Assembly (NCBI RefSeq): GCF_900231835.1 | Contig: NZ_OCTN01000004.1 | Span: 186,001 to 250,000, forward strand | Reading direction: 5' to 3' | From: Pontivivens marinum | GTDB lineage: Bacteria > Pseudomonadota > Alphaproteobacteria > Rhodobacterales > Rhodobacteraceae | Length of the DNA stretch: 64,000 nt | Shown here: positions 1-8,336 of the stretch, one piece after another | Layout: the number at the start of each line of letters is the position of its first letter | How positions within the stretch are numbered: position 1 is the stretch's first letter | Position numbers and translations under genes: made by a program | Notes under the pieces: model-generated | What the model saw: only the letters and a program-made list of their open reading frames with translations | Database searches by the model: none | Told to the model about the DNA's origin: nothing

Positions 1-1011
1 GGCGATTCCGCCGTAGCCGAGCTGAGCGTACCACAAATCCGCGAACAACTGGCGCTGGCCGTAAACCGTGTGATGGCGGAGGGGTCGCTATATGATCCTG
101 ACCTCGCGGCCCTCGCCATCAAGCAGTCGCGCGGGGATTTGATCGAGGCGATCTTCCTGATCCGCGCCTATCGCACCACCTTGCCCCGATTGGGCGCCAG
201 CCTACCGGTAGAGACGGAGCAGATGTCCTGCGACCGCCGTGTCTCTGCGACGTTCAAGGATGCACCGGGGGGGCAAATTCTAGGCCCGACCTTTGATTAC
301 ACACACCGCCTGCTGGACTTTAAGCTGGCCGCGGATGGTGAGGTGCCACAGGCCGCCCAAACCACAGGGCGTGAGGAGCAGACACCCCATATCATGTCCT
401 TCCTCGACCGTGAGGATTTGATACAGGTTGAAGGTGAGGGCGCTGACGTGCCCGACGATTTGACCCGCGCGCCGATGGAGCTACCCGCCAGCCGCGCCCT
501 GCGATTGCAGGCGTTAACGCGAGGGGATGAGGGCTTTATCCTCGGCATGGCCTATTCCACGCAGCGCGGTCATGCACGCAACCACGCCTTTGTCGCGGAA
601 CTGCGCATCGGTGCGGTGCCTGTGGAAATGGACATCCCCGAACTGGGCTTCGCCATCGAGATCGGAGAGGTCACGCTGACCGAATGCGAAACGGTGAACC
701 AGTTCAAGGGATCGAAAACAGAACCGCCGCAATTCACCCGTGGCTACGGCCTCGTCTTTGGTATGACAGAGCGTAAGGCGATTTCCATGGCGCTGGTCGA
801 TCGTGCGCTGCGCTGGGCGGAACTGGGCGAGGATAATGTCGGCGCCCCTGCGCAGGACGAGGAATTCGTGCTGTATCACTGCGACAATATTCAGGCGACC
901 GGATTTCTGGAGCATATCAAACTGCCCCATTACGTCGATTTCCAGTCCGAGCTGGAGTTGATCCGGAAATTGCGGCGCGAGGCGACGGCTTTGCAGCAGG
1001 TGGCGGAATGA
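1..1011 (+). CDS. phnI: PhnI, carbon-phosphorus lyase core subunit (5' truncated)
   Basis: The reading frame is open from base 1, so the N-terminus lies outside the window; about 336 residues are present. PhnI, with PhnG, H, J and K, forms the C-P lyase core and catalyses transfer of the phosphonate onto ATP, displacing adenine to give alpha-D-ribose 1-methylphosphonate 5-triphosphate. The visible part has PhnI features: the segment SRGDLIEAIFLIRAYRTTL near the start, an FDYTHRLLDF stretch, and a C-terminal half ending in a helix before a TGA stop. Assignment is supported by phnJ, K, L, N and M downstream in the same direction. phnF, G and H would be expected just before the window but cannot be seen. 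Confidence in the family is high. Confidence 0.93.
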   Translation, partial: GDSAVAELSVPQIREQLALAVNRVMAEGSLYDPDLAALAIKQSRGDLIEAIFLIRAYRTTLPRLGASLPVETEQMSCDRRVSATFKDAPGGQILGPTFDYTHRLLDFKLAADGEVPQAAQTTGREEQTPHIMSFLDREDLIQVEGEGADVPDDLTRAPMELPASRALRLQALTRGDEGFILGMAYSTQRGHARNHAFVAELRIGAVPVEMDIPELGFAIEIGEVTLTECETVNQFKGSKTEPPQFTRGYGLVFGMTERKAISMALVDRALRWAELGEDNVGAPAQDEEFVLYHCDNIQATGFLEHIKLPHYVDFQSELELIRKLRREATALQQVAE

Positions 1012-1020
1012 CCCGTGTGC

Positions 1021-1203
1021 TTACCTACGCCGCGATGGTGCCTTGTTGTGGGCCTGCTGCTGGGCTGCTGCCTCGTCAAACAGACGCTGCGCGCGGGCCT
1101 CTGGTTTGTTCATCATCAGCAAAGTTAGCTCGGCACGGTTTTTCTGGACGATATACCCGACAAGGGCGATCAGGGCGAAAGCGGCCGCTACAAACTCAAT
1201 CAT
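1021..1203 (-). CDS. small single-pass membrane protein, antisense-oriented inside the phn operon
   Basis: A 60-codon frame lies on the minus strand in the 306-bp gap between phnI and phnJ, with its stop 10 bp from the phnI stop. The product starts with a hydrophobic helix (MIEFVAAAFALIALVGYIV) followed by a charged, Ala/Gln-rich helical tail that ends in RRR. This is the usual form of a small inner-membrane protein with a cytoplasmic tail. A GGAG stands 9 bases before the ATG. I do not recognise the family and propose no function. It is convergent with phnI and divergent from phnJ, so it interrupts an otherwise one-way operon. The overlapping plus-strand frames here (1008-1325, 1043-1366) have implausible composition. 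Confidence 0.6.
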   Translation of the reverse strand: MIEFVAAAFALIALVGYIVQKNRAELTLLMMNKPEARAQRLFDEAAAQQQAHNKAPSRRR

Positions 1204-1317
1204 TACTTTTTACTCCACACCATGCAGCGTGCATGAGCACTGCGTCTGGTTCGACATGGGGGGCGCTGTCTGTATCACTTCGCACGTTCCCCCGTTCTTT
1301 TCGGGAGGATACCTGCA

Positions 1318-2187
1318 ATGTCTGACTACAATTTCGCATATCTGGATGAGCAGACAAAGCGGATGATCCGCCGCGCGATCCTGAAGGGATTGGCCATTCC
1401 TGGGTATCAGGTGCCCTTTGCTAGCCGTGAAATGCCTATGCCCTATGGGTGGGGAACGGGCGGCGTACAGGTTTCCGCCGCCGTTCTAACACCGGATGAT
1501 ACGTTCAAGGTGATCGATCAGGGCGCGGATGACACGACCAACGCGGTCAGCATTCGGCGCTTTTTCCAGAAAACCGCCGATGTTGCCGTGACCGAGGCAA
1601 CCGCCGAGGCCAGCGTGATCCAGACCCGCCACCGTATCCCTGAGGAGCAAATGAATGCGGGCCAGATCCTCGTCTATCAGGTGCCGATTCCTGAGCCGCT
1701 GCGCTTCCTCGAACCATCCGAGGTTGAGACGCGCAAGATGCACGCGCTGGAGGAATACGGCCTGATGCATGTGAAGCTATACGAGGATATCAGCCAGCAC
1801 GGCGCGATCGCCACCGCCTATGCCTATCCGGTGAAGGTTGAGGACCGCTATGTCATGGACCCCTCGCCAATTCCGAAATTCGACAACCCCAAACTGTCCA
1901 TGCCGGCAATCCAGTTGTTCGGCGCTGGGCGCGAACAGCGCATCTACGCGCTGCCCCCGTTTACCAAGGTCGTCAGTCTGGATTTCGACGATTATCCGTT
2001 CGAGGCAACCAAAGCCGATCATGCGTGCGACCTGTGCGGCTCCACCGAAAGCTATCTGGACGAGCTGATCGTGGATGATGCGGGCGGCCGGATGTTTATG
2101 TGTTCGGACACCGATTATTGCACCAGCCGTCGCAAGGCTGGCCATATTGGCGCGCAGGGCGTGCCATACGAGGAGGACGCGGCATGA
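1318..2187 (+). CDS. phnJ: PhnJ, radical-SAM-type C-P lyase
   Basis: A 289-aa protein of the usual PhnJ length. PhnJ binds a [4Fe-4S] cluster, generates a radical from S-adenosylmethionine and breaks the C-P bond of 5-phosphoribosyl 1-phosphonate. The C-terminal cysteines are at residues 237, 240, 262 and 268. Their spacing of 3, 22 and 6 equals that of E. coli C241/C244/C266/C272, so both the cluster ligands and the catalytic cysteine appear to be kept. The start is preceded by a strong GGGAGGA ribosome-binding site 8 bases upstream. The stop overlaps the phnK start (ATGA). A separate minus-strand gene precedes it, so phnJ may need its own promoter or read-through from phnI. Confidence 0.96.
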   Translation: MSDYNFAYLDEQTKRMIRRAILKGLAIPGYQVPFASREMPMPYGWGTGGVQVSAAVLTPDDTFKVIDQGADDTTNAVSIRRFFQKTADVAVTEATAEASVIQTRHRIPEEQMNAGQILVYQVPIPEPLRFLEPSEVETRKMHALEEYGLMHVKLYEDISQHGAIATAYAYPVKVEDRYVMDPSPIPKFDNPKLSMPAIQLFGAGREQRIYALPPFTKVVSLDFDDYPFEATKADHACDLCGSTESYLDELIVDDAGGRMFMCSDTDYCTSRRKAGHIGAQGVPYEEDAA

Positions 2188-2969
2188 CGCCCCTGTTGCA
2201 AGTTGAAAACATCGCGAAACTATACGGTGCACGCATTGGCTGCACCGACGTTTCCTTTGACCTGTACCCCGGTGAGGTGATGGGCATCGTAGGCGAGAGT
2301 GGATCGGGTAAATCCACGCTGCTCAACTGCCTTGCCGGTCATCTGGTGCCGGATCGTGGCGCGGTGAAGTTCGATACCCGCGCCGACGGCCAGCATGATG
2401 GCGGCCTGCGTGACACCGTCACGATGAGCGAGCCGGAGCGGCGGATGCTGTCGCGCACCGATTGGGCATTCGTGCATCAACATGCCCGCGACGGGCTGCG
2501 GATGAATGTCAGCGCTGGCGGCAATGTGGGTGAGCGTCTGATGGCCGTTAACGCACGGCATTACGGTGAGATTCGCGACACCGCCACCGATTGGCTTGGG
2601 CGGGTGGAGATTGCAGCGGACCGGATTGATGACCGGCCCACGGCCTTTTCCGGCGGCATGCAGCAGCGGCTGCAAATTGCGCGCAACCTCGTCACCGGCC
2701 CGCGTCTGGTGTTCATGGATGAGCCGACAGGCGGGTTGGATGTCAGCGTTCAGGCGCGCTTGCTGGATCTGTTGCGCGGCTTGGTGCGTGAAATGGGGTT
2801 GAGTGCGATTATCGTGACCCATGATTTGGCTGTGGTACGCTTGCTCGCCGATCGTTTGATGGTGATGAAGGATGGGCAGGTGGTTGAGACGGGTCTGACG
2901 GACCAAGTGCTCGACGATCCGCAACATGCCTATACGCAGCTTCTCGTTTCCTCTGTCTTGCAGGTATAA
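2184..2969 (+). CDS. phnK: PhnK, ABC-type ATPase subunit associated with C-P lyase
   Basis: A 261-aa ABC ATPase. Walker A (GESGSGKS) is at residues 38-45, the signature FSGGMQQR follows in the C-terminal half, and Walker B (LVFMDEPT) comes next with a switch histidine in IIVTHD. PhnK docks on the PhnGHIJ core and is needed for phosphonate use, although the system is not a transporter. I chose the ATG at 2184 because it overlaps the phnJ stop (ATGA) and gives the normal family N-terminus; an upstream in-frame start would add 28 residues lying within phnJ. Confidence 0.94.
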   Translation: MTPLLQVENIAKLYGARIGCTDVSFDLYPGEVMGIVGESGSGKSTLLNCLAGHLVPDRGAVKFDTRADGQHDGGLRDTVTMSEPERRMLSRTDWAFVHQHARDGLRMNVSAGGNVGERLMAVNARHYGEIRDTATDWLGRVEIAADRIDDRPTAFSGGMQQRLQIARNLVTGPRLVFMDEPTGGLDVSVQARLLDLLRGLVREMGLSAIIVTHDLAVVRLLADRLMVMKDGQVVETGLTDQVLDDPQHAYTQLLVSSVLQV

Positions 2970-2973
2970 GATC

Positions 2974-3657
2974 ATGATCTCGATTGAAAATGTTTCAAAG
3001 TCGTTCACGCTGCACAATCAGGGCGGTGCGGTTATTCCCGTGATGGAGGGCGCATCGCTGGCCGTGGCGGCGGGCGAATGTGTTGCGCTGGTCGGAGCAT
3101 CAGGCGCAGGTAAATCCACGCTGATGCGGATGATCTATGGCAATTACCTGACGGCCTCGGGGCGGATTATGGTCGGGGATGTGGATGTTGCCACCGCCCA
3201 ACCGCGTGAGATTATCGCCCTGCGCCGCCGGACCTTGGGCTATGTCAGCCAGTTCCTGCGCGTGGTGCCTCGTGTTTCCACGCTGGACGTGGTTGCCGAA
3301 CCGCTGTTGATGACCGGCACCCCGCATGACGAGGCTCGCGAGATCGCGCGCGGCCTGTTGGCGCGATTGAATATACCGGAGCGTCTGTGGGCGCTAAGCC
3401 CCACGACGTTTTCCGGTGGTGAACAACAGCGGGTGAACATCGCGCGCGGGTTCGCCTATCCCTATCCGGCGCTGCTATTGGATGAGCCGACGGCCAGCCT
3501 TGATCCTATCAACCGCGAAACCGTGTTGACCATGGTTGAGGAGGCGAAGGCACGCGGCACCGCAATCATCGGCATTTTCCACGACGCACCAGCCCGCGAA
3601 CGGCTGTGCGACCGGCAGGTGGATGTCACCGGATTCACCCCGGGATTGGCGGCGTGA
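2974..3657 (+). CDS. phnL: PhnL, ABC-type ATPase of the C-P lyase pathway
   Basis: A 227-aa ABC ATPase with Walker A GASGAGKS at residues 41-48, signature FSGGEQQRV and Walker B ALLLDEPTA, ending with a H-loop region (IIGIFHD). PhnL works with PhnK on the C-P lyase core; its exact step is less well defined. The gene starts four bases after the phnK stop. The chosen start MISIENVSK matches the family and avoids a 16-residue extension read from inside phnK. The 3' end overlaps the GTG start of phnN by four bases, which suggests translational coupling. Confidence 0.93.
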   Translation: MISIENVSKSFTLHNQGGAVIPVMEGASLAVAAGECVALVGASGAGKSTLMRMIYGNYLTASGRIMVGDVDVATAQPREIIALRRRTLGYVSQFLRVVPRVSTLDVVAEPLLMTGTPHDEAREIARGLLARLNIPERLWALSPTTFSGGEQQRVNIARGFAYPYPALLLDEPTASLDPINRETVLTMVEEAKARGTAIIGIFHDAPARERLCDRQVDVTGFTPGLAA

Positions 3658-4199
3658 GCGGGCGCTTCATCGCGGTTGTCGGCCCGTCAGGCGTGGGCAA
3701 GGACAGCGTCATGGCGGCGCTGGCCAGCGATCCGAATATCGTTCTGGCGCGGCGGATCATCACCCGCCCGTCAGATGCGGGCGGTGAGGATTTCGAGGGC
3801 GTTAGCGAAACCGCTTTCGATCTGTTGCAACAGGCCGGAGCCTTTGCGCTGAACTGGCCCGCTCATGGGTTGCGCTACGCGATCCCGCGCAGCGTGGATG
3901 ATGAGATTGCGGCGGGGCGCGATGTGCTCGCCAACATCTCACGCGCGAAATTGCAGGAGGCTGCTGACCGTTTCGCAAAGTTCGAGGTTATTTCCCTGAC
4001 CGCACCCCGCGCCGCACTGGCCGCGAGACTGGCGGATCGCGGGCGTGAGGATGCGGACGATATTGCCCGCCGCCTGCAACGGCCCGCCTTTACCTTTCCA
4101 CCGGAACTGACCGTGCATGACGTGGTGAACGACAGCACCTTGGCCGATTGCGTGCAGGCGGTTCGGGCGTGCCTTTACCCTGACAGCGTGGCGCGGTGA
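3654..4199 (+). CDS. phnN: PhnN, ribose 1,5-bisphosphate phosphokinase
   Basis: A 181-aa kinase of the guanylate-kinase fold. It phosphorylates ribose 1,5-bisphosphate, released by PhnP/PhnJ chemistry, to PRPP, returning the ribose carbon to nucleotide synthesis. Walker A is GPSGVGKD (residues 10-17), followed by the RRIITRPSDAGGEDFEGV substrate region typical of the family. The GTG start overlaps the phnL stop (GTGA). The last 25 bases overlap, tail to tail, with the minus-strand DUF1045-type gene. Confidence 0.93.
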   Translation: MSGRFIAVVGPSGVGKDSVMAALASDPNIVLARRIITRPSDAGGEDFEGVSETAFDLLQQAGAFALNWPAHGLRYAIPRSVDDEIAAGRDVLANISRAKLQEAADRFAKFEVISLTAPRAALAARLADRGREDADDIARRLQRPAFTFPPELTVHDVVNDSTLADCVQAVRACLYPDSVAR

Positions 4200-4852
4200 A
4201 TTTGGTGGAACATACCGTCCGCATCCTCGCCCATCAGGGTGATCGCATCGATGTCCAGCGCGGCGGGCAGGGCGCGGGCGATGGGGGTGCTGAGCGCGTC
4301 GATCACTTGCGCCGCCTGCGCCACCGACAACTGGTCGCTCAACGTCAGATGAAAGTGGAAATCGTCAAAGATATAGGGATAACCCCATTCCAGCATCTGT
4401 GCGTCCAGTTTCGGCGTCAGACCGGCGCGACGGCGGCGGGCGATATAGGCGTCGGTCAAGGGGGCGCGATAGGCGTCCAGCTTACGCACGATATCACTGG
4501 CCAGCGCACCCAGCGCGGGGTTTTCGCCAACGGGGCGCAGGCCGACAAAGCCGTGGTGATGGGCAAGGTCCATTTCCGCGATCCGCACCGCCGCATGGTT
4601 GCGCGCAAAGTCCTGAACCCCGTGCAGCAGATCATCCTGCGTCAGGCCCTGCGCCAGATGAAACGGTGCCTTCAGCGTGCCGTGAATCCCGTATTTGCGG
4701 GGCGTGGCCGTAATGGCGGCAACGTCCAACCCATCGGCATAGGGATGCGCCAGCGCGCGCCCCTTTGCATTATCCCAGCCCAACCAGCGCGCGCCGAAAT
4801 CGGCCAGCGGCCCCTCGGGCGGCGTGTAGAAAATTGCATATCGCTCAAACAT
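4175..4852 (-). CDS. DUF1045-type putative phosphonate metabolism protein (2H phosphoesterase-like)
   Basis: A 225-aa protein with the two H-x-T/S signatures of the 2H phosphoesterase fold: HGTLKAPF at about residue 55 and HFHLTLS near residue 170. Members of this family are found almost only in phn clusters and are named putative phosphonate metabolism proteins; a hydrolytic role on a cyclic phosphate intermediate is inference from the fold. I chose the second of two adjacent ATG codons (4852) because the GGGAG upstream is 7 bases from it, against 4 for the first. It is convergent with phnN (25-bp overlap) and divergent from phnM, whose start is 50 bp away. Confidence 0.85.
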   Translation of the reverse strand: MFERYAIFYTPPEGPLADFGARWLGWDNAKGRALAHPYADGLDVAAITATPRKYGIHGTLKAPFHLAQGLTQDDLLHGVQDFARNHAAVRIAEMDLAHHHGFVGLRPVGENPALGALASDIVRKLDAYRAPLTDAYIARRRRAGLTPKLDAQMLEWGYPYIFDDFHFHLTLSDQLSVAQAAQVIDALSTPIARALPAALDIDAITLMGEDADGMFHQIHRATLSG

Positions 4853-4902
4853 CATTTCACTCCCGCAGACAGCACTGCCTGCCAACACAGCGTGACGATT
4901 CC

Positions 4903-6048
4903 ATGACACAAGACATCATTCTCTCCAATGCTCGCCTGATCCTAGAGGACGAGGTCGTGACCGGATCGCTGCGCATGCGCGATGGTCATATCGTTGAGAT
5001 CGCACAGGGCGCATCGGTGCCCGTTGGTGCGGTGGATTGTCAGGGTGATTGGGTTGCCCCCGGTTTGGTCGAATTGCACACCGATAATCTGGAGCGGCAC
5101 CTGTCCCCAAGGCCCAAGGTGGATTGGCCCCACCGCGCCGCGATTATCGCCCATGATCGGGAACTGGCGGGCACCGGTATCACCACCGTGTTCGATGCGA
5201 TCCGCGTTGGCTCCATCGTGTCCGCGGGGCAAAAGCGGTATGGCAAATATGCGCGCAACATGGCGAACGAGATTGTCGCCATGCGGGCCGAGGGCGCGCT
5301 GCGCATCAGCCATCACATCCATTTGCGAGCTGAAACGTGCTCGGAAACCTTGGTTGATGAACTGGCCGAGTTCGGGCCGGATGACCGCGTTGGGATCGTG
5401 TCGATGATGGACCACACGCCGGGGCAGCGCCAATTTTCGGACATCACGAAATATCGGGACTATGTTTGCGGCAAGCACGGCCTGCCCGCGGATGAATTCG
5501 ATGGCTATGTCTCGTTCCTGCTGGGCCTGCACGAAACCTATGGCGCCGCGCATGAGGCAGCGACCGTTGAGGCGGCGCGCCGCTATGGTGCCACGCTGGC
5601 CAGCCATGATGACACAACCGCCGCGCAGGTCGCCACCAGCTACGGTTACGGTGTGAAAATCGCAGAATTCCCCACCTCGGTTGAGGCGGCGGATGCCTGC
5701 CGTCAGGTGGGTATCCAGACCATCATGGGCGCGCCGAACCTTGTGCGCGGTGGCTCGCATTCCGGCAATGTCGCCGCGCTGGAACTGGCGCAGCGGGACC
5801 GGCTGGATATTCTGTCGTCGGATTACGTGCCTGCCTCGCTGCTGATGGGGGCCGTGCAACTGGCCGAGGAATGGGCCGATTACGCCCGTGGTTTGGCCAC
5901 CGTCACCCATGCACCCGCGCGCAGTGTCGGCCTGACAGATCGGGGTGTTTTGACCGGTGGAATGCGGGCGGACGTGATCCGGTTCGCCATGATGGGCGGC
6001 TCGCCGGTATTGCGGGGGACATGGGCGAACGGCGTGCAGGTTTCCTAG
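4903..6048 (+). CDS. phnM: PhnM, alpha-D-ribose 1-methylphosphonate 5-triphosphate diphosphatase
   Basis: A 381-aa amidohydrolase-fold protein. PhnM removes pyrophosphate from the PhnI product, giving the 5-phosphate substrate of PhnJ. Family features visible: an ELHTDNLERH metal-binding segment near residue 50 in place of the common HxH, a conserved lysine/histidine core (KYARNMANEIV, RISHHIHLRAE), SHDDTT near residue 235, and a LSSDYVPASLL motif near residue 305. The ATG at 4903 is used because an upstream in-frame start would extend the frame into the divergent gene. It presumably has a promoter in the 50-bp divergent gap, since its neighbour is on the other strand. Confidence 0.94.
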   Translation: MTQDIILSNARLILEDEVVTGSLRMRDGHIVEIAQGASVPVGAVDCQGDWVAPGLVELHTDNLERHLSPRPKVDWPHRAAIIAHDRELAGTGITTVFDAIRVGSIVSAGQKRYGKYARNMANEIVAMRAEGALRISHHIHLRAETCSETLVDELAEFGPDDRVGIVSMMDHTPGQRQFSDITKYRDYVCGKHGLPADEFDGYVSFLLGLHETYGAAHEAATVEAARRYGATLASHDDTTAAQVATSYGYGVKIAEFPTSVEAADACRQVGIQTIMGAPNLVRGGSHSGNVAALELAQRDRLDILSSDYVPASLLMGAVQLAEEWADYARGLATVTHAPARSVGLTDRGVLTGGMRADVIRFAMMGGSPVLRGTWANGVQVS

Positions 6049-6117
6049 GCCCTGACCGCTTGCCCCCTATCCCTGCGCACCTTAAACTGTGACGTAACGA
6101 CATATGAGGAACATGAT

Positions 6118-7044
6118 ATGCGCGCATTCGTATTTCCGGGGCAGGGTGCTCAAACAATCGGCATGGGCAAGGCGCTTGCCGATGCCTACCCGCAGGCCGC
6201 ACAGGTCTTTGAGGAGGTTGATGATGCGTTGGGCGAAAAGCTGTCCACGCTGATTTGGGAGGGCGATATCGCCGACCTGACCCTGACCGCCAATGCGCAG
6301 CCCGCGCTGATGGCGACATCCATTGCCGCTATGCGTGCATTGGCAGCCGAGGGGTTTGACCTGTCCGGCGCGTCCCATGTCGCGGGGCATTCGCTGGGCG
6401 AATATTCCGCGCTATGCGCTGCCGGTGCGTTGAGCCTTGGCGATACGGCGCGTTTGCTGCGCAAGCGGGGCGAGGCAATGCAGCAGGCCGTTCCGGTTGG
6501 TGTTGGTGCCATGGCCGCGTTGCTGGGGCTGGATTTCGAGACGGTTAAAACCGTCGCAGAGCAGGCCGCGCAGGGTGAAATCTGTCAGGCTGCAAATGAT
6601 AACGATCCCGGTCAGGTTGTGGTTTCCGGCCATAAGGCCGCGGTTGAGCGTGCCTGTGAAATCGCCAAGGAGCATGGTGCAAAGCGCGCGGTTCTGCTGC
6701 CCGTTTCTGCTCCGTTCCACTGCGCATTGATGGAACCTGCGGCGCGGGTCATGGCCGAAGCCTTGGCCGCCGTTGATATCGCCGCACCGGCCGTGCCGCT
6801 GGTCGCCAATGTCACCGCATCCGCGACCGACGATCCTGCACAGATTCGCGAGTTGCTGGTTGAGCAGGTCACAGGCTCCGTGCGTTGGCGTGAAAGCGTC
6901 GGCTATATGGCCGCGCAGGGCGTTACCGAAATTTGGGAAATCGGCGCTGGTAAGGCGCTGGCCGGCATGATCCGCCGTATTGATAAGACGATCGCGTGCA
7001 AGGCTGTCGGCACACCCGACAATATCGCCGCGCTGAAGGAGTAA
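6118..7044 (+). CDS. fabD: FabD, malonyl-CoA:ACP transacylase
   Basis: A 308-aa acyltransferase. It moves malonyl from CoA to acyl carrier protein, the first committed substrate step of type II fatty acid synthesis in the cytoplasm. GQGAQ is at residues 8-12, the nucleophile elbow GHSLGEY places serine at residue 92, and the catalytic histidine lies in PFHCALM near residue 200. Length is normal. It heads a co-directional group fabD-fabG-acpP-fabF, with fabG 5 bp downstream. The 69-bp gap after phnM contains no obvious terminator. Confidence 0.97.
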   Translation: MRAFVFPGQGAQTIGMGKALADAYPQAAQVFEEVDDALGEKLSTLIWEGDIADLTLTANAQPALMATSIAAMRALAAEGFDLSGASHVAGHSLGEYSALCAAGALSLGDTARLLRKRGEAMQQAVPVGVGAMAALLGLDFETVKTVAEQAAQGEICQAANDNDPGQVVVSGHKAAVERACEIAKEHGAKRAVLLPVSAPFHCALMEPAARVMAEALAAVDIAAPAVPLVANVTASATDDPAQIRELLVEQVTGSVRWRESVGYMAAQGVTEIWEIGAGKALAGMIRRIDKTIACKAVGTPDNIAALKE

Positions 7045-7049
7045 TATTT

Positions 7050-7787
7050 ATGTTTGATTTGACTGGCAAAACGGCCCTCGTCACCGGTGCATCCGGTGGT
7101 ATCGGCGGCGCGATCGCCACTGCACTGCATGCTGCGGGGGCGACTGTTGGCCTCAGCGGTACGCGCGAGGCACCGTTGCAGGAGCTGGCCGAAACGTTGG
7201 GTGAACGCGCGCATGTGTTGCCGTGCAACCTGTCCGACGCGGAGGCGGTTGAGGCATTGCCAAAACAGGCCATCGCGGCCATGGGCTCGCTGGATATCCT
7301 CGTCAACAATGCAGGGATCACGGCTGACAACATCTTTATGCGGATGTCCGATGATGAATGGTCGCGGGTTATCGACGTAAACCTGACCTCCTCGATGCGG
7401 TTGTGTCGTGGTGTGATGCGCCCGATGATGAAGGCCCGTTGGGGGCGTATCATCAACATCACCTCCGTCGTGGGTGTGACCGGCAATGGCGGGCAGGTAA
7501 ATTATGCCGCGTCCAAGGCAGGCATGATCGGTTTGACCAAATCGCTGGCACAGGAAGTCGCATCGCGCGGCATCACTGCCAATTGCGTGGCCCCCGGTTT
7601 CATTGAAACGGCGATGACCGATAAATTGAATGAAAAGCAGAAAGATGGCATTCTGACTGCGATTCCTGCCGGTCGGATGGGCACAGGGGATGAAATCGCC
7701 TCTGCTGTGCTCTATCTGGCAAGTCAGGAGGCCGCTTATGTCACGGGCCAGACGCTGCACGTCAACGGCGGCATGGCGATGATCTAA
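7050..7787 (+). CDS. fabG: FabG, 3-oxoacyl-ACP reductase
   Basis: A 245-aa short-chain dehydrogenase. It reduces 3-oxoacyl-ACP with NADPH in the fatty acid elongation cycle. The cofactor motif TGASGGIG is at residues 12-19, NNAG follows near residue 86, and the catalytic pair in YAASK is Tyr152/Lys156. The start at 7050 gives the usual MFDLTGKTALVTG N-terminus. Its position between fabD and acpP distinguishes it from the many other SDR enzymes. Confidence 0.97.
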   Translation: MFDLTGKTALVTGASGGIGGAIATALHAAGATVGLSGTREAPLQELAETLGERAHVLPCNLSDAEAVEALPKQAIAAMGSLDILVNNAGITADNIFMRMSDDEWSRVIDVNLTSSMRLCRGVMRPMMKARWGRIINITSVVGVTGNGGQVNYAASKAGMIGLTKSLAQEVASRGITANCVAPGFIETAMTDKLNEKQKDGILTAIPAGRMGTGDEIASAVLYLASQEAAYVTGQTLHVNGGMAMI

Positions 7788-7815
7788 GCGGTTTTTGCAA
7801 GCTGTGCGAAAGCGT

Positions 7816-7843
7816 TTGCGCATCGCATAGGTTGTGCTATAGC
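7816..7843 (+). promoter_or_regulatory. candidate promoter for acpP
   Basis: TTGCGC (7816-7821) and TATAGC (7838-7843) are separated by 16 bp in the 214-bp gap between fabG and acpP. A separate strong acpP promoter is common, because ACP is needed in large amounts. The leader that would follow is about 150 nt long and includes the hairpin listed next. Confidence 0.45.
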
Positions 7844-7854
7844 CCGCCGCACAC

Positions 7855-7909
7855 GGGCCCACCGGATGCCGCGCACATGTTCGTGCCGGATTGTCAGACG
7901 GGCCTTTTT
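7855..7909 (+). terminator. terminator-like hairpin in the acpP leader
   Basis: GGCCC (7856-7860) pairs with GGGCC (7900-7904). Inside it GCAC/GTGC forms a second stem, and five T residues follow (7905-7909). It could end fabG transcripts, act as an attenuator for the promoter at 7816, or yield a short RNA. The long interrupted stem makes it weaker than the acpP terminator downstream. Confidence 0.4.
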
Positions 7910-8001
7910 CCGTTACGGCGGACCCATCGCCCGGTGGTAATTCACACTGGGAACCTATCGGATAGGGCGCGTCCCTTCCGACCGAAACGAGGAATATGGA
8001 T

Positions 8002-8235
8002 ATGAGCGACATTGCAGATCGCGTGAAGAAGATCGTCGTCGAGCACCTGAGCGTCGAAGAGGACAAAGTGACCGAGAATGCGTCGTTCATCGACGACCTC
8101 GGCGCAGACAGCCTCGACACTGTTGAGCTGGTCATGGCCTTCGAGGAAGAGTTCGGGATCGAGATCCCAGACGACGCCGCTGAGACGATCCAGACGTTCG
8201 GCGACGCAGTGAGCTTCATCAAGGGCGCGCAGTAA
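8002..8235 (+). CDS. acpP: AcpP, acyl carrier protein
   Basis: A 77-aa acidic helical protein carrying fatty acyl chains on a 4'-phosphopantetheine arm. The attachment site is Ser37 in GADSLDT. The sequence is otherwise a textbook alphaproteobacterial ACP. Two in-frame ATGs exist at 7996 and 8002. I chose 8002 because the GAGGA ribosome-binding site is 8 bases from it but only 2 from the other. It lies between fabG and fabF and has its own candidate promoter and terminator. Confidence 0.97.
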   Translation: MSDIADRVKKIVVEHLSVEEDKVTENASFIDDLGADSLDTVELVMAFEEEFGIEIPDDAAETIQTFGDAVSFIKGAQ

Positions 8236-8284
8236 TAGCGCACCTGATGCGGGCACCAACGTGACCGTATGATGGCTTTGAAAG

Positions 8285-8313
8285 GCGCGTTCCCGCATGG
8301 GGGCGCGCTTTTT
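8285..8313 (+). terminator. intrinsic terminator of acpP
   Basis: GCGCGTTCCC (8285-8294) pairs with GGGGGCGCGC (8299-8308), including two G-T pairs, around a GCAT loop, and five T residues follow. It lies 50 bp past the acpP stop. Confidence 0.85.
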
Positions 8314-8336
8314 CGTTGCGGGGCGATGTTTTGGGG

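Noticed and set aside
1008-1366. Plus-strand frames of 105-107 codons between phnI and phnJ, one with an ATGA overlap to phnI
   Set aside because: Composition is Arg/Ser/Cys-rich without any domain look, and the opposing minus-strand frame has a better ribosome-binding site and a clear membrane helix.
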